The notes beneath the pieces were generated by a model. The model was not told where the DNA came from, searched no databases, and saw nothing but the letters and a program-made list of their open reading frames with translations. This document shows, one piece after another, positions 35,666 through 45,007 of a stretch of 64,000 bases of DNA. This DNA comes from Pedobacter cryoconitis (GTDB lineage: Bacteria; Bacteroidota; Bacteroidia; Sphingobacteriales; Sphingobacteriaceae): the NCBI RefSeq assembly GCF_003259615.1, contig NZ_QLLR01000005.1, positions 202,418-266,417 on the forward strand, in the 5' to 3' direction. The translations under genes were made by a program, and so were the position numbers. The first letter of the stretch is position 1. Every line of letters begins with the position of its first letter.

Positions 35666-36690
35666 ATCAATGGCAGTTTAACGGTAAATGAATCGGCACT
35701 TTCCTCTATTACTATGCTGCGCTGGATTAAATGCTGATAGCGCAGGTTTATATTTTCCAATCCCATTTTTAAAGAAGGACCGGCTGTCATTTTTAACTGC
35801 AAATTATTTTGAACGTGCAGCATATTTTGTTTGATAAACAGCGAAATCGTTAAAGGCTGTTCGAGTGAGACTATATTATGTTTAATACAATTCTCTACCA
35901 ATAATTGCAAGGTGAATGGTGGTATCAACGACGTTGCGCAATTCGGAGGTAATTGATCCTGAAAATTAATCCCTTCTTCGAATCTGGCACTTAACAGGAA
36001 TATATAGGAGCGTAAGATCGTTAATTCGTCCGCTAACGGGATAATATCCTGTTTGCGCTGCTCAAGCGTGAATCTATAAAAATCTGAAAGGTTTAAAATA
36101 AATTCTGATACATGTTTATCATTTATTTCTACCATTGATTTCAGGGTATTCAGGCTGTTAAAAAGGAAATGCGGATTAACCTGCTGTTTCAGTGACTCAT
36201 ATTGTGCACTCAGGTGATCAGCTTTTACCTGTTCCAGTTCCAGTTCAATGTTATGACTTCTGTAAGTTTGATAGAGAAAATATAAAAACATATATATGGT
36301 CAGGTTGATCAGTATTCCCCTAAACTGGTACATCAAAATCATAGTATAAAAATAATACTTTGGGAATAACACCTGGTGGATACTAACCAGCATCACCATC
36401 AGCGCTATTCCAAAGCAGATACTGTAGAGCAGCCTGAGGTTAAAAAACCTGTTGGTTACCTGGATACTGGAAAACTTCGGAAGTCTGTAAATGTTAAAGT
36501 ACCAAATAGCGATGGAGAATAAAAAAGCAATCGAAGCGTCTGCTGCCAGTTCTATCAGGGTTACATGCAGCTGCAGAATTTTTGGTATAGAGGCGAGTAT
36601 GCCCATAAACAAGGAGCTGAACCAAATGATTTTTGCAGAGACAAAAAAGATTGATTTATGGGCCGGATGGTTGATTTTGTTAAATAGCAT
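35662..36690 (-). CDS. LytS-type sensor histidine kinase
   Basis: Membrane kinase of 342 residues. Several hydrophobic helices span about residues 15-140, then a coiled coil leads to the His_kinase domain with QVNPHFLFNSLNTLKS (phospho-His) and a divergent HATPase region (LQLLVENCIKHN). A longer start at 36774 would overlap the preceding lipoprotein gene by 76 bp; I use ATG 36690 (MLFNKINHPAHK), 9 bp after that gene's stop. There is no extracytoplasmic ligand domain, so the signal is probably sensed in the membrane or through another protein. Confidence 0.88.
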   Translation of the reverse strand: MLFNKINHPAHKSIFFVSAKIIWFSSLFMGILASIPKILQLHVTLIELAADASIAFLFSIAIWYFNIYRLPKFSSIQVTNRFFNLRLLYSICFGIALMVMLVSIHQVLFPKYYFYTMILMYQFRGILINLTIYMFLYFLYQTYRSHNIELELEQVKADHLSAQYESLKQQVNPHFLFNSLNTLKSMVEINDKHVSEFILNLSDFYRFTLEQRKQDIIPLADELTILRSYIFLLSARFEEGINFQDQLPPNCATSLIPPFTLQLLVENCIKHNIVSLEQPLTISLFIKQNMLHVQNNLQLKMTAGPSLKMGLENINLRYQHLIQRSIVIEESADSFTVKLPLI

Positions 36691-36698
36691 GAACTGAT

Positions 36699-37175
36699 TT
36701 AAGGCATTATTGCAGCTTTTTGCGCTAAGATATATTTTATTCGTGCCTGTTCGGTCAAAGGATTGGTCTGCCATTTTCCTGTATACGTTTTATAGGAGGT
36801 CCGGATAGTATTTCCATTGGCTTTTGTAGTCACCATTTCGACCCTTTGAAAGGGGCCTGGAATTTTTGCACCGAACCATCTTTCATCGTCCTGTTGTTTC
36901 CAGCTCACTAATGCAAACACCATACCGCTGGTGGTACTATCTTCTTTGGATTTTGTATATTTCAGGGCGGCCTCATTGCCATATAGCGTTGACATGGTCG
37001 CTTCTTTTTTATTGATCATGGAGGTAATTACTTTCAGGCCCAATTGGTTGAAATGCAATTCCACCGGCAGGTTTGCGGCCTCATTTAATTCACCAGCATG
37101 GTTATTGTTTTGTTTACAGCCGATTGCGATCAGCAATAGTAAAATAAGGGCTGAATATTGAATTTTAAATCGCAT
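36699..37175 (-). CDS. Cytochrome P460-like lipoprotein lacking the heme motif
   Basis: Exported lipoprotein of 158 residues with a lipobox (LLIAIGC, lipidated Cys20). From about residue 60 it follows the P460 pattern (MSTLYGNEAALKY, FALVSWKQQDDERWFGAKIP, FQRVEMV), but the C-terminal CxxCH heme site is absent. It lies 3 bp from the P460 diheme gene and 9 bp before the LytS gene. Loss of heme could mean a binding or sensory role; that is inference. Confidence 0.72.
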   Translation of the reverse strand: MRFKIQYSALILLLLIAIGCKQNNNHAGELNEAANLPVELHFNQLGLKVITSMINKKEATMSTLYGNEAALKYTKSKEDSTTSGMVFALVSWKQQDDERWFGAKIPGPFQRVEMVTTKANGNTIRTSYKTYTGKWQTNPLTEQARIKYILAQKAAIMP

Positions 37176-37178
37176 AAC

Positions 37179-38129
37179 TTAATGTTTAACTGGAAGGGTG
37201 AATACAAAATCATTATTAGAAACAGGGCGGTGACAATTGACACATTCTGTTGCGTATCCTATATTTTTACCATAAGGCAGCAGTTTCATGGTCTTAAATC
37301 TTGCCCAGCCCCAACCTTTGGTACTTTTATATTTATCACTGTCTTTAATCATATATTCCACTTGCTTAAATGCTCCGGCTTTCGTATTTCCGTCGGAATC
37401 CTGCAGTTTATCCCAGGCAACTTTAGCGAAAATAGTGCCTTCAGGCCACGGGTTAATCTGGTGTTCTGCTATGGCTTTAATGGCAATGGGATTTCCAAAA
37501 ATTACACGCATCGTGTTATTATCTATCCGGTCAGTTGTACTTACCACCTGCCAATTTTTATAATCAGGCTGATAAGGTACGCCAGAGATCGTTTTCGGTA
37601 ATTCTTCTGCTTTAAGATGCTGTTCATTCCAATTGTTGAACTGTTTGTCTGCGGCATTCATCAGCGCAGTATCTGCGGGATGCTCTTTAATCATGCCTGC
37701 AATATAATTCTTGACTATGGCTATTTCGGCTGGTTTCAGGTTAGCTGAAGGGTGCAGCAGCTGGTAACTTTTCAGCGGCATGGTTCCGGTAGTCATCTGA
37801 TTAAGAATTTCAAAAAGCTTAGCCTTTTGATCACCCGCAGCCATGTTGCCCCATTCAGAAAAGTTAAGACCCGCTTTTCCTTCTTTAATATCCGCGAGCG
37901 CAATACTGTAGGCGGGCTGAAGATGGTCAAACCATTTGAGATCCGGCTCATTGGAATGACAATCATAACAGGCAGCTTTTAAAATGGCTTTTACATTTTC
38001 CGGGCCGTTAAAATCTGCGGTTACGGGTTCCTTTTTTAATTCGGGTTTATAAGCTTGAAGAATGCCAAAGCAGATTAGCAGAATGGCTAATACTTGTATT
38101 GTTCTCCGTTTATAGAAGGGTTGATTCAT
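37179..38129 (-). CDS. Diheme protein: haem-binding domain plus cytochrome P460 domain
   Basis: Periplasmic or membrane-tethered c-type cytochrome of 316 residues. A single N-terminal hydrophobic helix (about 9-26) is followed by a haem-binding domain with CYDCH (Cys54, Cys57, His58), then a P460 domain (MRVIFGNPIAIKAI; GTIFAKVAWDK) ending with the second heme site CVNCH (Cys296, Cys299, His300). P460 proteins oxidise hydroxylamine or nitric oxide in some bacteria; here the activity is unknown. It opens an operon with a heme-less P460-like lipoprotein and a LytS/LytTR pair. Confidence 0.85.
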   Translation of the reverse strand: MNQPFYKRRTIQVLAILLICFGILQAYKPELKKEPVTADFNGPENVKAILKAACYDCHSNEPDLKWFDHLQPAYSIALADIKEGKAGLNFSEWGNMAAGDQKAKLFEILNQMTTGTMPLKSYQLLHPSANLKPAEIAIVKNYIAGMIKEHPADTALMNAADKQFNNWNEQHLKAEELPKTISGVPYQPDYKNWQVVSTTDRIDNNTMRVIFGNPIAIKAIAEHQINPWPEGTIFAKVAWDKLQDSDGNTKAGAFKQVEYMIKDSDKYKSTKGWGWARFKTMKLLPYGKNIGYATECVNCHRPVSNNDFVFTLPVKH

Positions 38130-38298
38130 GGTTTCAATTGTTTGACTACATAAATCTACCTAAATGGAAGTTTGCATGAAAGGGGAAAATGGGCAGGCTG
38201 GCGCAATCGTCCGGGAACTGGACAGAAACCGGCTCCATTTATCAGCGCTATTATTAAATGTGTAAATTGTGCTGGTTATTAAAATAATGTACCGGTCC

Positions 38299-38817
38299 AT
38301 GGAATTAAGAAAGCAAATAGAACCACAAATGGATATTGCTGAAAAACGTTATCCTCAGATTTTGAAACTCGTGCTGGATTACGCTGATTTTTGTAATGAA
38401 AATGGCGATGAGAACAATAGCGAATATAAAAATCTGGAAGCAAGCTTACACCAGCTCACAGCAAAGGATATTTCGCAATTTAATCTTAGTGAATGGTGGG
38501 AAGAAGAAGGAGCAGAGGTTTTATCATTCAGAATTGGTTTGCCAGACCCCTTAAGGATTGAAGACCTTAAAAGGGAAGAATTGGAAGAAGTCATTTACCG
38601 GATCGGAAATTTCAAACCTCCTGAACCGGGAGACATAACCTTTAAAGCACAATTCAGCGCTTACCTGGATAACTATTATCATCAGTTTTTAGCGCTGAAT
38701 TTTAAAACTTACAGCTATAATAAAATATTTGCCAGGCAAAAGGACAAGGATAAAAAAGAATTTTGGTATACTGAAAATGAGAAAGCTGCCTTGCTGTGGA
38801 ACGAAGGAAAATATTAG
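38299..38817 (+). CDS. Protein of unknown function
   Basis: A 172-residue cytoplasmic acidic protein, mostly helical, with Asn/Glu-rich NENGDENNSEY and conserved-looking aromatic blocks LSEWWEEEGAEVLSFRIGLP and FSAYLDNYYHQFLALNF. No family recognised. The frame is open from a GTG at 38269 and an ATG at 38287; I use the third possible start (38299) because it gives an ordinary helical N-terminus, but the choice is weak. It is monocistronic and divergent from the cytochrome operon. Confidence 0.6.
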   Translation: MELRKQIEPQMDIAEKRYPQILKLVLDYADFCNENGDENNSEYKNLEASLHQLTAKDISQFNLSEWWEEEGAEVLSFRIGLPDPLRIEDLKREELEEVIYRIGNFKPPEPGDITFKAQFSAYLDNYYHQFLALNFKTYSYNKIFARQKDKDKKEFWYTENEKAALLWNEGKY

Positions 38818-38882
38818 AACGGTTATTTGAAATTCTCAAACATTGGATTGATTTTGTTAAATTAATACACTGATAAACAGCA

Positions 38883-38890
38883 TACTTTTG
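38883..38890 (+). promoter_or_regulatory. -7 promoter box of the SDR gene
   Basis: TACTTTTG fits TAnnTTTG and lies 26 bp upstream of the SDR start codon. No -33 box is visible at normal spacing. Confidence 0.4.
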
Positions 38891-38916
38891 TATCAACAGA
38901 TATTAAAATAAATAAG

Positions 38917-39681
38917 ATGGCAACAACAGAAAATAAAATCGCAATAATAACAGGTGGTAGTCGTGGACTGGGCCGCAATACAGTACTTAGCCTTGCTAAT
39001 AGAGGCGTGGATTCTATCTTCACTTACAATTCTGCTCAGGATGAGGCCGCCCAGGTTGCAGAACTTGCCAGAAAGGCCGGGGTTAAAGCTATTGCTTTGA
39101 AACTGGATACTGGCAATACCAGATCATTTGATAGTTTCGTTGAACAGGTACAAGCAGCATTAAAAGAGATGGGAGCAGAACGCTTTGATTATTTGGTGAA
39201 CAATGCAGGAGTATCTCATCACAATTCTATTGTCAAAACTACAGAAGAAGAACTGGATCTGCTTTACAACGTTAACTTTAAAGGTGTTTTCTTTTTAACC
39301 CAGAAACTTTTGCCACTGATTAATGATGGAGGAAGTATTGTCAATCTATCCACTGGCCTGACGCGTTTTTGTGTCCCGGACAGCGGCCCATATGCTGCAC
39401 TTAAAGGAGCGATCGAGGTTCATACACGTTATCTGGCCAAAGAGTTAGGCCCACGTGGAATCAACGTGAATGCAGTAGCTCCCGGTGCAATTCAAACTGA
39501 TTTTAGCGGCGGTATGGTTCGGGATAATCCAGAGGTCAATAAGTTCGTTGCCAGTATAACGGCGCTTGGCCGTGCAGGAGTGCCTGATGACATAGGGCCT
39601 ATGATTGCTTCCTTATTGACTGAGGATAACCGCTGGGTAACCGGACAACGGATTGAGGTTTCGGGTGGTACGCTTTTATAG
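38917..39681 (+). CDS. Short-chain dehydrogenase/reductase
   Basis: Classical SDR of 254 residues. The cofactor motif is TGGSRGLGRNT, with NNAG, the catalytic Ser in IVNLSTGLTR and the Tyr/Lys pair in YAALKGAIE, and a C-terminal VTGQRIEVSGGTLL typical of FabG-like enzymes. Full length. The AraC gene starts 30 bp downstream in the same direction and may control it. Substrate unknown. Confidence 0.9.
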   Translation: MATTENKIAIITGGSRGLGRNTVLSLANRGVDSIFTYNSAQDEAAQVAELARKAGVKAIALKLDTGNTRSFDSFVEQVQAALKEMGAERFDYLVNNAGVSHHNSIVKTTEEELDLLYNVNFKGVFFLTQKLLPLINDGGSIVNLSTGLTRFCVPDSGPYAALKGAIEVHTRYLAKELGPRGINVNAVAPGAIQTDFSGGMVRDNPEVNKFVASITALGRAGVPDDIGPMIASLLTEDNRWVTGQRIEVSGGTLL

Positions 39682-39711
39682 AATTCATTATATTTAAAAT
39701 TGTAAAATGCG

Positions 39712-40644
39712 ATGCCCATGAATACCTCACTGGATGATTTTTATAAAAGGAACGGAGTACCTCTTCCTGAGGACATCAACCGTGAAATCGGACATTTCAA
39801 TGTTTTTGAAATTGAGAAGCTTTTTAATAAAAATGATGGTACCCGCATTATGCCCTATAGCAGGAGAGCTTATTACAAAATAAGCTGGCTCCGGGGTAAA
39901 AGCAGGGCAGAATATGCCGATAAGGTAATTGATATTCAAGAGAGTGGGTTATTATTTGCTACGCCAAAGATTCCTTATCATTGGGTTCCTGAAAATGATG
40001 ACCAAACCGGCATGTTCTGTATTTTTACACCGGATTTCTTTTTACCGGGAAAAACCGGGGTAATACTGGATGAGCTGCCGATCTTTCAACCCGGACATAC
40101 ACCTGTTTTTCAACTTTCAGCAGCGGAAATGACGGAGATAGAATATATTTTCCGAAAGATGCTCCGGGAAATGGAAACTGATTATAAATATAAGTATGAT
40201 TTATTGCGAAACCTGGTCCTCGAGCTCATCCATTATGGCCAGAAATTACAGCCGATGTCAGCACTCAGTAGCTCACAAAATGCCTCAGAACGCATTTTCT
40301 CTTTATTTATCGAACTGCTGGAAAGACAATTTCCGCTTGAATTTACACATCAAAGATTAACTTTGCGTACAGCAAAAGATTATGCCGATCGCTTATCGTT
40401 GCATGTTAATCACCTTAATAAGGTATTAAAGGAGATTACCGGGAACACTACGACAAAGCTGATCAGCAACAGAGTGATTCAGGAGGCAAAGATTTTACTG
40501 AAACAGACGAATTGGAATATTGCAGAGATTTCTTATGTTTTAGGATTTGATGACCTTGGGCAGTTTTCCAACTACTTTAAAAAGCAAACCACTTTTTCAC
40601 CCACGTCCTTCAGAGCTGAACCCATTCCGGTGGAGCGGCCTTAA
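39712..40644 (+). CDS. AraC-family transcriptional regulator
   Basis: A 310-residue regulator with a cupin-like N-terminal half (SGLLFATPKIPYHWVPENDD) and a C-terminal AraC DNA-binding domain (DRLSLHVNHLNKVLKEITG; WNIAEISYVLGFDDLGQFSN; FSPTSFR). It follows the SDR gene, which is the likely target. The start could be this ATG or the one two codons later. Confidence 0.88.
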   Translation: MPMNTSLDDFYKRNGVPLPEDINREIGHFNVFEIEKLFNKNDGTRIMPYSRRAYYKISWLRGKSRAEYADKVIDIQESGLLFATPKIPYHWVPENDDQTGMFCIFTPDFFLPGKTGVILDELPIFQPGHTPVFQLSAAEMTEIEYIFRKMLREMETDYKYKYDLLRNLVLELIHYGQKLQPMSALSSSQNASERIFSLFIELLERQFPLEFTHQRLTLRTAKDYADRLSLHVNHLNKVLKEITGNTTTKLISNRVIQEAKILLKQTNWNIAEISYVLGFDDLGQFSNYFKKQTTFSPTSFRAEPIPVERP

Positions 40645-40676
40645 GTGAAATGGCTTTAAGTGAAATGTTGTTAAAG

Positions 40677-41060
40677 TTAAACTGCTGCCAGGTTGATCGT
40701 TTCCAGGTGATCAAGAATAGTTACCAATGGAGTCTCTTTTTGATCTTTATACTTTTGGAATATTTCACTCAATATATCAAGGTGATCAGTTAGGTTTTGA
40801 TAGATTAGCGTAAGGGGTAAAGGTAAAATATCAGGCGGTGGCATCAGGCTGTTATCAATCTGATGCAGCAGCGTAAGTACTTCTTTTAAAGCCCGGTCAA
40901 AGCTTCCAAAATTTGACGAAGTATTTAAAGTATCAGCAGCTATAGACATACCGCCTTGTTTTAATTCCTTTAAAATATCAAGATATGGAATACGGGATCT
41001 CAGCCCAAGGGATGTTTGTATATTATTTAATAATCTATTCGCGAAATCGGTTCCTGTCAT
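40677..41060 (-). CDS. Small helical protein of unknown function
   Basis: A 127-residue all-helical soluble protein (FANRLLNNIQTSLGLRSRIP; PLTLIYQNLTDHLDIL). Its ATG begins immediately after the stop of the upstream AraC remnant (TAG-ATG), so it depended on that transcript. No family recognised. With the regulator broken its expression may have changed. Confidence 0.5.
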   Translation of the reverse strand: MTGTDFANRLLNNIQTSLGLRSRIPYLDILKELKQGGMSIAADTLNTSSNFGSFDRALKEVLTLLHQIDNSLMPPPDILPLPLTLIYQNLTDHLDILSEIFQKYKDQKETPLVTILDHLETINLAAV

Positions 41061-41552
41061 CTAATTGGTCATTTGCTTTTTAAAGATATTTGGACTTACG
41101 CCAACTTCTTTTTTAAATAATCGTGAAAAGTAAGATAAATTTTCAAAACCCAGGGCATAAGCAATTTCAGATACGTTTTGATCTTTAGCAATGAGCCGGT
41201 TTTTTGCTTCAGAAATCAGGTAAATATGGATATGTTCCAAGGCCGTTTTCCCGCTTTCGACTTTTAATACATTACTTAAATAACCTGGAGATATATTTAG
41301 TTTTTCGGCCATATAATTCACAGACGGCAGCCCTTTACTATCCAGGAAATACAATTCCCATAATGTTTTTTCCTCCCTGGGAGAGAGGTGCAGTGCTTCA
41401 TTGATTTCGTAATCGAAGTGATGATATTTCTTAATATCCTGATGAAGAGAATGGCCATTTAAAAAATCTTCATGAATAAATATCAGGAATGCTTCTTCTT
41501 CGAGTTCAAGATCTCTCATTTCTATGACTTGAAGTGGTTTAAAAAACAACAT
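41061..41552 (-). pseudogene. AraC-family regulator, deleted at the N-terminus and internally
   Basis: Only 163 residues remain of a ~300-residue regulator. Compared with the intact AraC at 30770-31687, the sequence begins at about residue 85-90 (FKPLQVIEM against FTAPNQLIAA). It then jumps from SPREEKTLWELY directly to FLDSKGLPSVNYMAEKLNIS, skipping about 60 residues that in the relative include LLNYSNRFYGRQF. The C-terminal double HTH (VSEIAYALGFENLSYFSR) is intact, so a DNA-binding fragment could still be made. Upstream, a terminator hairpin of the neighbouring SDR sits 12 bp before the first ATG. Confidence 0.72.
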
Positions 41553-41563
41553 AGATCAATAAA

Positions 41564-41597
41564 GCACAATCTACAAAATCAGGAGTGTAGATTGTGC
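41564..41597 (-). terminator. Hairpin terminator of the broken SDR gene
   Basis: GCACAATCTACA (41564-41575) and TGTAGATTGTGC (41586-41597) are perfect inverse complements around a 10-nt loop; on the minus strand TTTATT follows. It lies 21 bp after the SDR stop and would cut transcription before the AraC remnant. Confidence 0.75.
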
Positions 41598-41617
41598 GTA
41601 TATAAAGAATAAGCTGA

Positions 41618-42438
41618 TTAGTGCCCGTGAGCTGCCACCGCCACCTCTTTCCACTGTTCAAATTCGGCAAGACGTTGTGCGTAGACTTGTTGAACTGCCG
41701 GATAAGCGATTTTGCCAAGCAGAAAGTGTAGCGGTGGGTTTTCACTATCGATTAATTGAAGAAATGCTGGTATAGTAGTTTCCGGATTACCCCAGCTTTC
41801 AGGTGTTGCCCCTTCTGAAAATGCCTTTTTTAGCGGACTGTAAACTTCGTTCGCTTCAGTCTGAATAGCTGATGCACCTGACCAGTCTGTAGAAAAGCCA
41901 TTAGGTTCAATCAGGCTAACATTGATCCCAAAGCTTTTACTTCTGTTGCAAGCGTTTCACTCAGGCCGTTAACAGCATATTTCGAGGCATTGTAAAGACC
42001 TAAAACGGGTAGGGTAATTAAGCCTAAAAAGCTTGAAACCTGGATAATATGGCCACTGTTTTGTGCTCTCATTACTGGAACAATAGCCTGATTAAGCCAA
42101 AGCACACCGAAAAAGTTAGTTTCCATTTGTGCACGTGCTTGCTGTTCTGTAGTTTCTTCAATTGCGCCGAATAAACCGAAACCGGCATTGTTAACCAATA
42201 CATCAATTCTTCCGAAATGAGCTTTAACTTGTTGTACAGCTTCAAAACAAGCTTCTCTATCATCCACATTCAGTTTAACAGGGAAAACTGAGTTTCCGAA
42301 TTCTGAAACGAGGTCGTTTAAGTCTTCTATATTTCTTGCAGTTGCAGCAACTTTATCGCCACGTTTCAAAAGAGCTTTAGCCCATAATTTACCAAAGCCG
42401 CGTGAGGCACCGGTGATTAAGATTATTTTTGACATCAC
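41618..42438 (-). pseudogene. Short-chain dehydrogenase with a single-base frameshift
   Basis: Classical SDR. The first 160-odd codons are normal (ITGASRGFGKLWAKALL, NNAGFGLFG, VSSFLGLITLPVLGLYNASK with the catalytic YNASK). At about 41935-41943 the frame breaks: TEVKALGSMLA then TGA. Reading with one extra base gives TEVK-SFGINVSLIEPNGFST and continues to HGH and TAA at 41618-41620, about 273 residues, the normal length. The lesion lies at a short A run (minus strand), so a real mutation and an assembly error are both possible. Confidence 0.82.
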
Positions 42439-42547
42439 TTTATTTGTTTAATTAGCAGACCACAAATTTAGCGGGGGATGCCGGGCAGAGTTTATACAAA
42501 ACATTGAATTATTAGCACAGATCAACGATATGGGGCAAATTCCTGCT

Positions 42548-43615
42548 TTACCACCCGAAACCTATTCCAGCATTCAACATTTTATAATTGTTGGCTACCC
42601 CATAAGAGGCAAATAAGGTCAGTACAGGAAATTTAAGCTGAAAACCCATATCAGCGCGGAAACCCTTAATATAAGTCGCATTGATATTAACCGGGTCGGC
42701 GAAAGTGGTATAGGATATTTGAGAGTCTTTTACACCATTTATAATCGGATAGTTCCCTTTCAAACCCAGCTCTGTTTTGGAGATATTATAGCCAGCAGAG
42801 ATATATGGGGTGAAAAATGAAAACTCTTTGGAAAAAATAGCCTGGAAGAGGTAGTTATCCAGATTTCCATAAATTTCCTGCGTACTAAAGTCTGAAGACT
42901 CTTGTGGATCTGAAGGAACTAAAAAGTCTTCGGGCTGCAGGTTTAGTTTTTTGGAATAATGAAGTCTGCTGTAATTAAATGCCAGTGCAAAATCAAAAGG
43001 CATGGAATTTCCCCCTGCAGAAAAATCCTGAATCAGGTTATGTTTGATACCGAAACCAATCATACTCACTGAACCTATGCCTTTATTAAGTTTTACCTTT
43101 GGAAATGCCCGGACTGTCACATCAGTATTCTGAAAAAGACCCAAAGTAAACTGTAATTGCGGAGTGGGGACTACATCTTCGAACAAACCTCCCGGCATAT
43201 TAAATGAAGTAAGTTTATTGCCATTGGTATCATAAATATCCATAGCAGGTCCATTCACATGCTTATCTCCACTAAAGGTCGGTGTAATAACCTGGTTGAG
43301 ATTGGCAGGACGAATATTACTGGAAAGCCCAATTTGGGTAACATTGAAAGATCTTTCTGAGACTGGCACTACAACTGCCGTAGCAGTAGCCCTCAGCTCG
43401 AAATGAAATAAGCCAAGCGTTTTGGCAGTATTTGTCCAGCCGCTGTTCATACCCGCTCCAAGACCTTTTAACAGCGGCCGGCCGTAAGCGTCAACGAGTT
43501 TGGTGGCATCATTGGGGCCCGCTTTGATCAATTGTTCAAAACCAGTTTGTGCTTTAATACTATTTACTGCTAACAGCAGTGAGGTAAAAATTAGTATAAG
43601 TTCTTTTTTCATCAA
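42548..43615 (-). CDS. DUF6588-like outer-membrane beta-barrel protein
   Basis: Exported protein of 355 residues with a signal peptide ending AQT near residue 22, followed by the block LVDAYGRPLLKGLGAGMNSG, alternating amphipathic strands, and a C-terminal aromatic residue (NAGIGFGW) as in outer-membrane barrels. It corresponds to the DUF6588 family of Bacteroidota. It is divergent from the LytS/LytTR pair, which may regulate it. Role unknown. Confidence 0.75.
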   Translation of the reverse strand: MMKKELILIFTSLLLAVNSIKAQTGFEQLIKAGPNDATKLVDAYGRPLLKGLGAGMNSGWTNTAKTLGLFHFELRATATAVVVPVSERSFNVTQIGLSSNIRPANLNQVITPTFSGDKHVNGPAMDIYDTNGNKLTSFNMPGGLFEDVVPTPQLQFTLGLFQNTDVTVRAFPKVKLNKGIGSVSMIGFGIKHNLIQDFSAGGNSMPFDFALAFNYSRLHYSKKLNLQPEDFLVPSDPQESSDFSTQEIYGNLDNYLFQAIFSKEFSFFTPYISAGYNISKTELGLKGNYPIINGVKDSQISYTTFADPVNINATYIKGFRADMGFQLKFPVLTLFASYGVANNYKMLNAGIGFGW

Positions 43616-43993
43616 TATAAAATTGTATTAAATAATATCAGGTGCGACGTTTTTTATCCTGATTGATTTGATGTACTGCTGAGGCTTCTTTAGCCAGGAA
43701 TTTCTTAATTGATAATATTATTCTTAAAATTTTAATCTTCATAAGCTGATTTGAAGGATAGCGTATACCAACAGTTACAAAGTTAGAGGGAATCAGAATT
43801 AAATCATCAGTGAACAAAGTGAAACGCTCAAAAGGTGAGTTGAAGTGTACAATTAATCAAGTGAAGCAAATACAAATCGTATTTTTCGGCCTTCGTACAC
43901 CGTGAAATTTCCTGGATGTACAATTCAACCCCGACTTTGGCCGTTCCATGGCAGAATATTATCTTAGTTTAGTTTTTTGAAATACATTTGCAG
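43616..43993. other. Divergent intergenic region between DUF6588 and LytS genes
   Basis: No coding sequence is visible in these 378 bp. It contains a short palindrome (AAATAC/GTATTT, 43868-43884), two copies of TGTACAATT about 70 bp apart, and TACATTTG at 43983-43990, which fits a -7 box only 3 bp before the LytS ATG. Confidence 0.5.
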
Positions 43994-45007
43994 ATGTTCA
44001 AATCCTATCAGCTTAAATGGTTTTTTATCTTATCAGGCATTTTAGCAATAAGTACCCAGCTGTTGCGTAAAGAAAACTCCAGAGAAATAGCGTATTGGGA
44101 ATATTTTAATTATGCACTTCAAAATTATGGGGTGATCCTGATTGCATGGCTGCCTTATGGATATTTTTTTAACCGCAAATTCTCCTGGCTTAAAAATTAC
44201 ACAAAGAATCTCCTGAGTATAGTAGTATCTATCTTCTTAGCTCTTGGATTATCTTATGTTTTTTTTCTTGTATTACCTCCCGATACTATAAATGAGAAGG
44301 CAATAGGTTTTAACAATTTATCAGACTTTAAGATCCACTTTGTGGCCTCCTTTTTTCTGGGGCTGATTTGTTATGTAGTTTTTTATAGTATTTATACCAA
44401 TACTGCATTACAGCAAACAAAGCTGGAGAATGAAATTCTTGAACAGGCCCATCTTCGTGCACAGTTAATATCTTTACAGCAACAGATCAGTCCACATTTT
44501 TTATTCAATTCCCTAAGTACGCTTAAAACTATTGCACCCGACTGGGCCACCAAAAATTACATTATCCAGCTGGCCAGTGTATACCGGTATGTATTAAACT
44601 TCAACGAGCATCACCTTACCCCACTAAGTGATGAGATTAATTTTATCAGATCATATCTGTACATTATGAATGAACGTTTTGAGGATAGTTTGAAGATAGT
44701 CATCAATATAAAGGAAGAATACCTGAAATTACTGATCCCGTCACTTTCCTTACAATTATTAGTAGAAAACGCAATTAAGCACAACACGATTTCGGCCGAA
44801 AAACCATTAGAACTGACAATTATTACCGATGATGCACAAGTACTTACGGTAGTGAACAATTTTCAGCCAAAAAAAGTGCCTGCCGAAGGAACAGGGACAG
44901 GGTTGAAAAATATTCGGGAACGCTATAAATTGCTCGCTAATCAATCTATACAAGTTTTAAATGAGAACGGGAAATTTTCTGTCACTATACCTTTACTTAC
45001 AAAATGA
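43994..45007 (+). CDS. LytS-type sensor histidine kinase
   Basis: Membrane kinase of 337 residues with four hydrophobic helices in the first ~140 residues, then His_kinase (QQISPHFLFNSLSTLKT) and HATPase (LQLLVENAIKHN; GTGTGLKNIRERY). I use ATG 43994; a TTG two codons earlier is inside a promoter-like box. It overlaps the regulator gene by 4 bp and precedes the RND efflux operon, so it probably senses a membrane-active compound and controls the pump. Confidence 0.9.
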   Translation: MFKSYQLKWFFILSGILAISTQLLRKENSREIAYWEYFNYALQNYGVILIAWLPYGYFFNRKFSWLKNYTKNLLSIVVSIFLALGLSYVFFLVLPPDTINEKAIGFNNLSDFKIHFVASFFLGLICYVVFYSIYTNTALQQTKLENEILEQAHLRAQLISLQQQISPHFLFNSLSTLKTIAPDWATKNYIIQLASVYRYVLNFNEHHLTPLSDEINFIRSYLYIMNERFEDSLKIVINIKEEYLKLLIPSLSLQLLVENAIKHNTISAEKPLELTIITDDAQVLTVVNNFQPKKVPAEGTGTGLKNIRERYKLLANQSIQVLNENGKFSVTIPLLTK

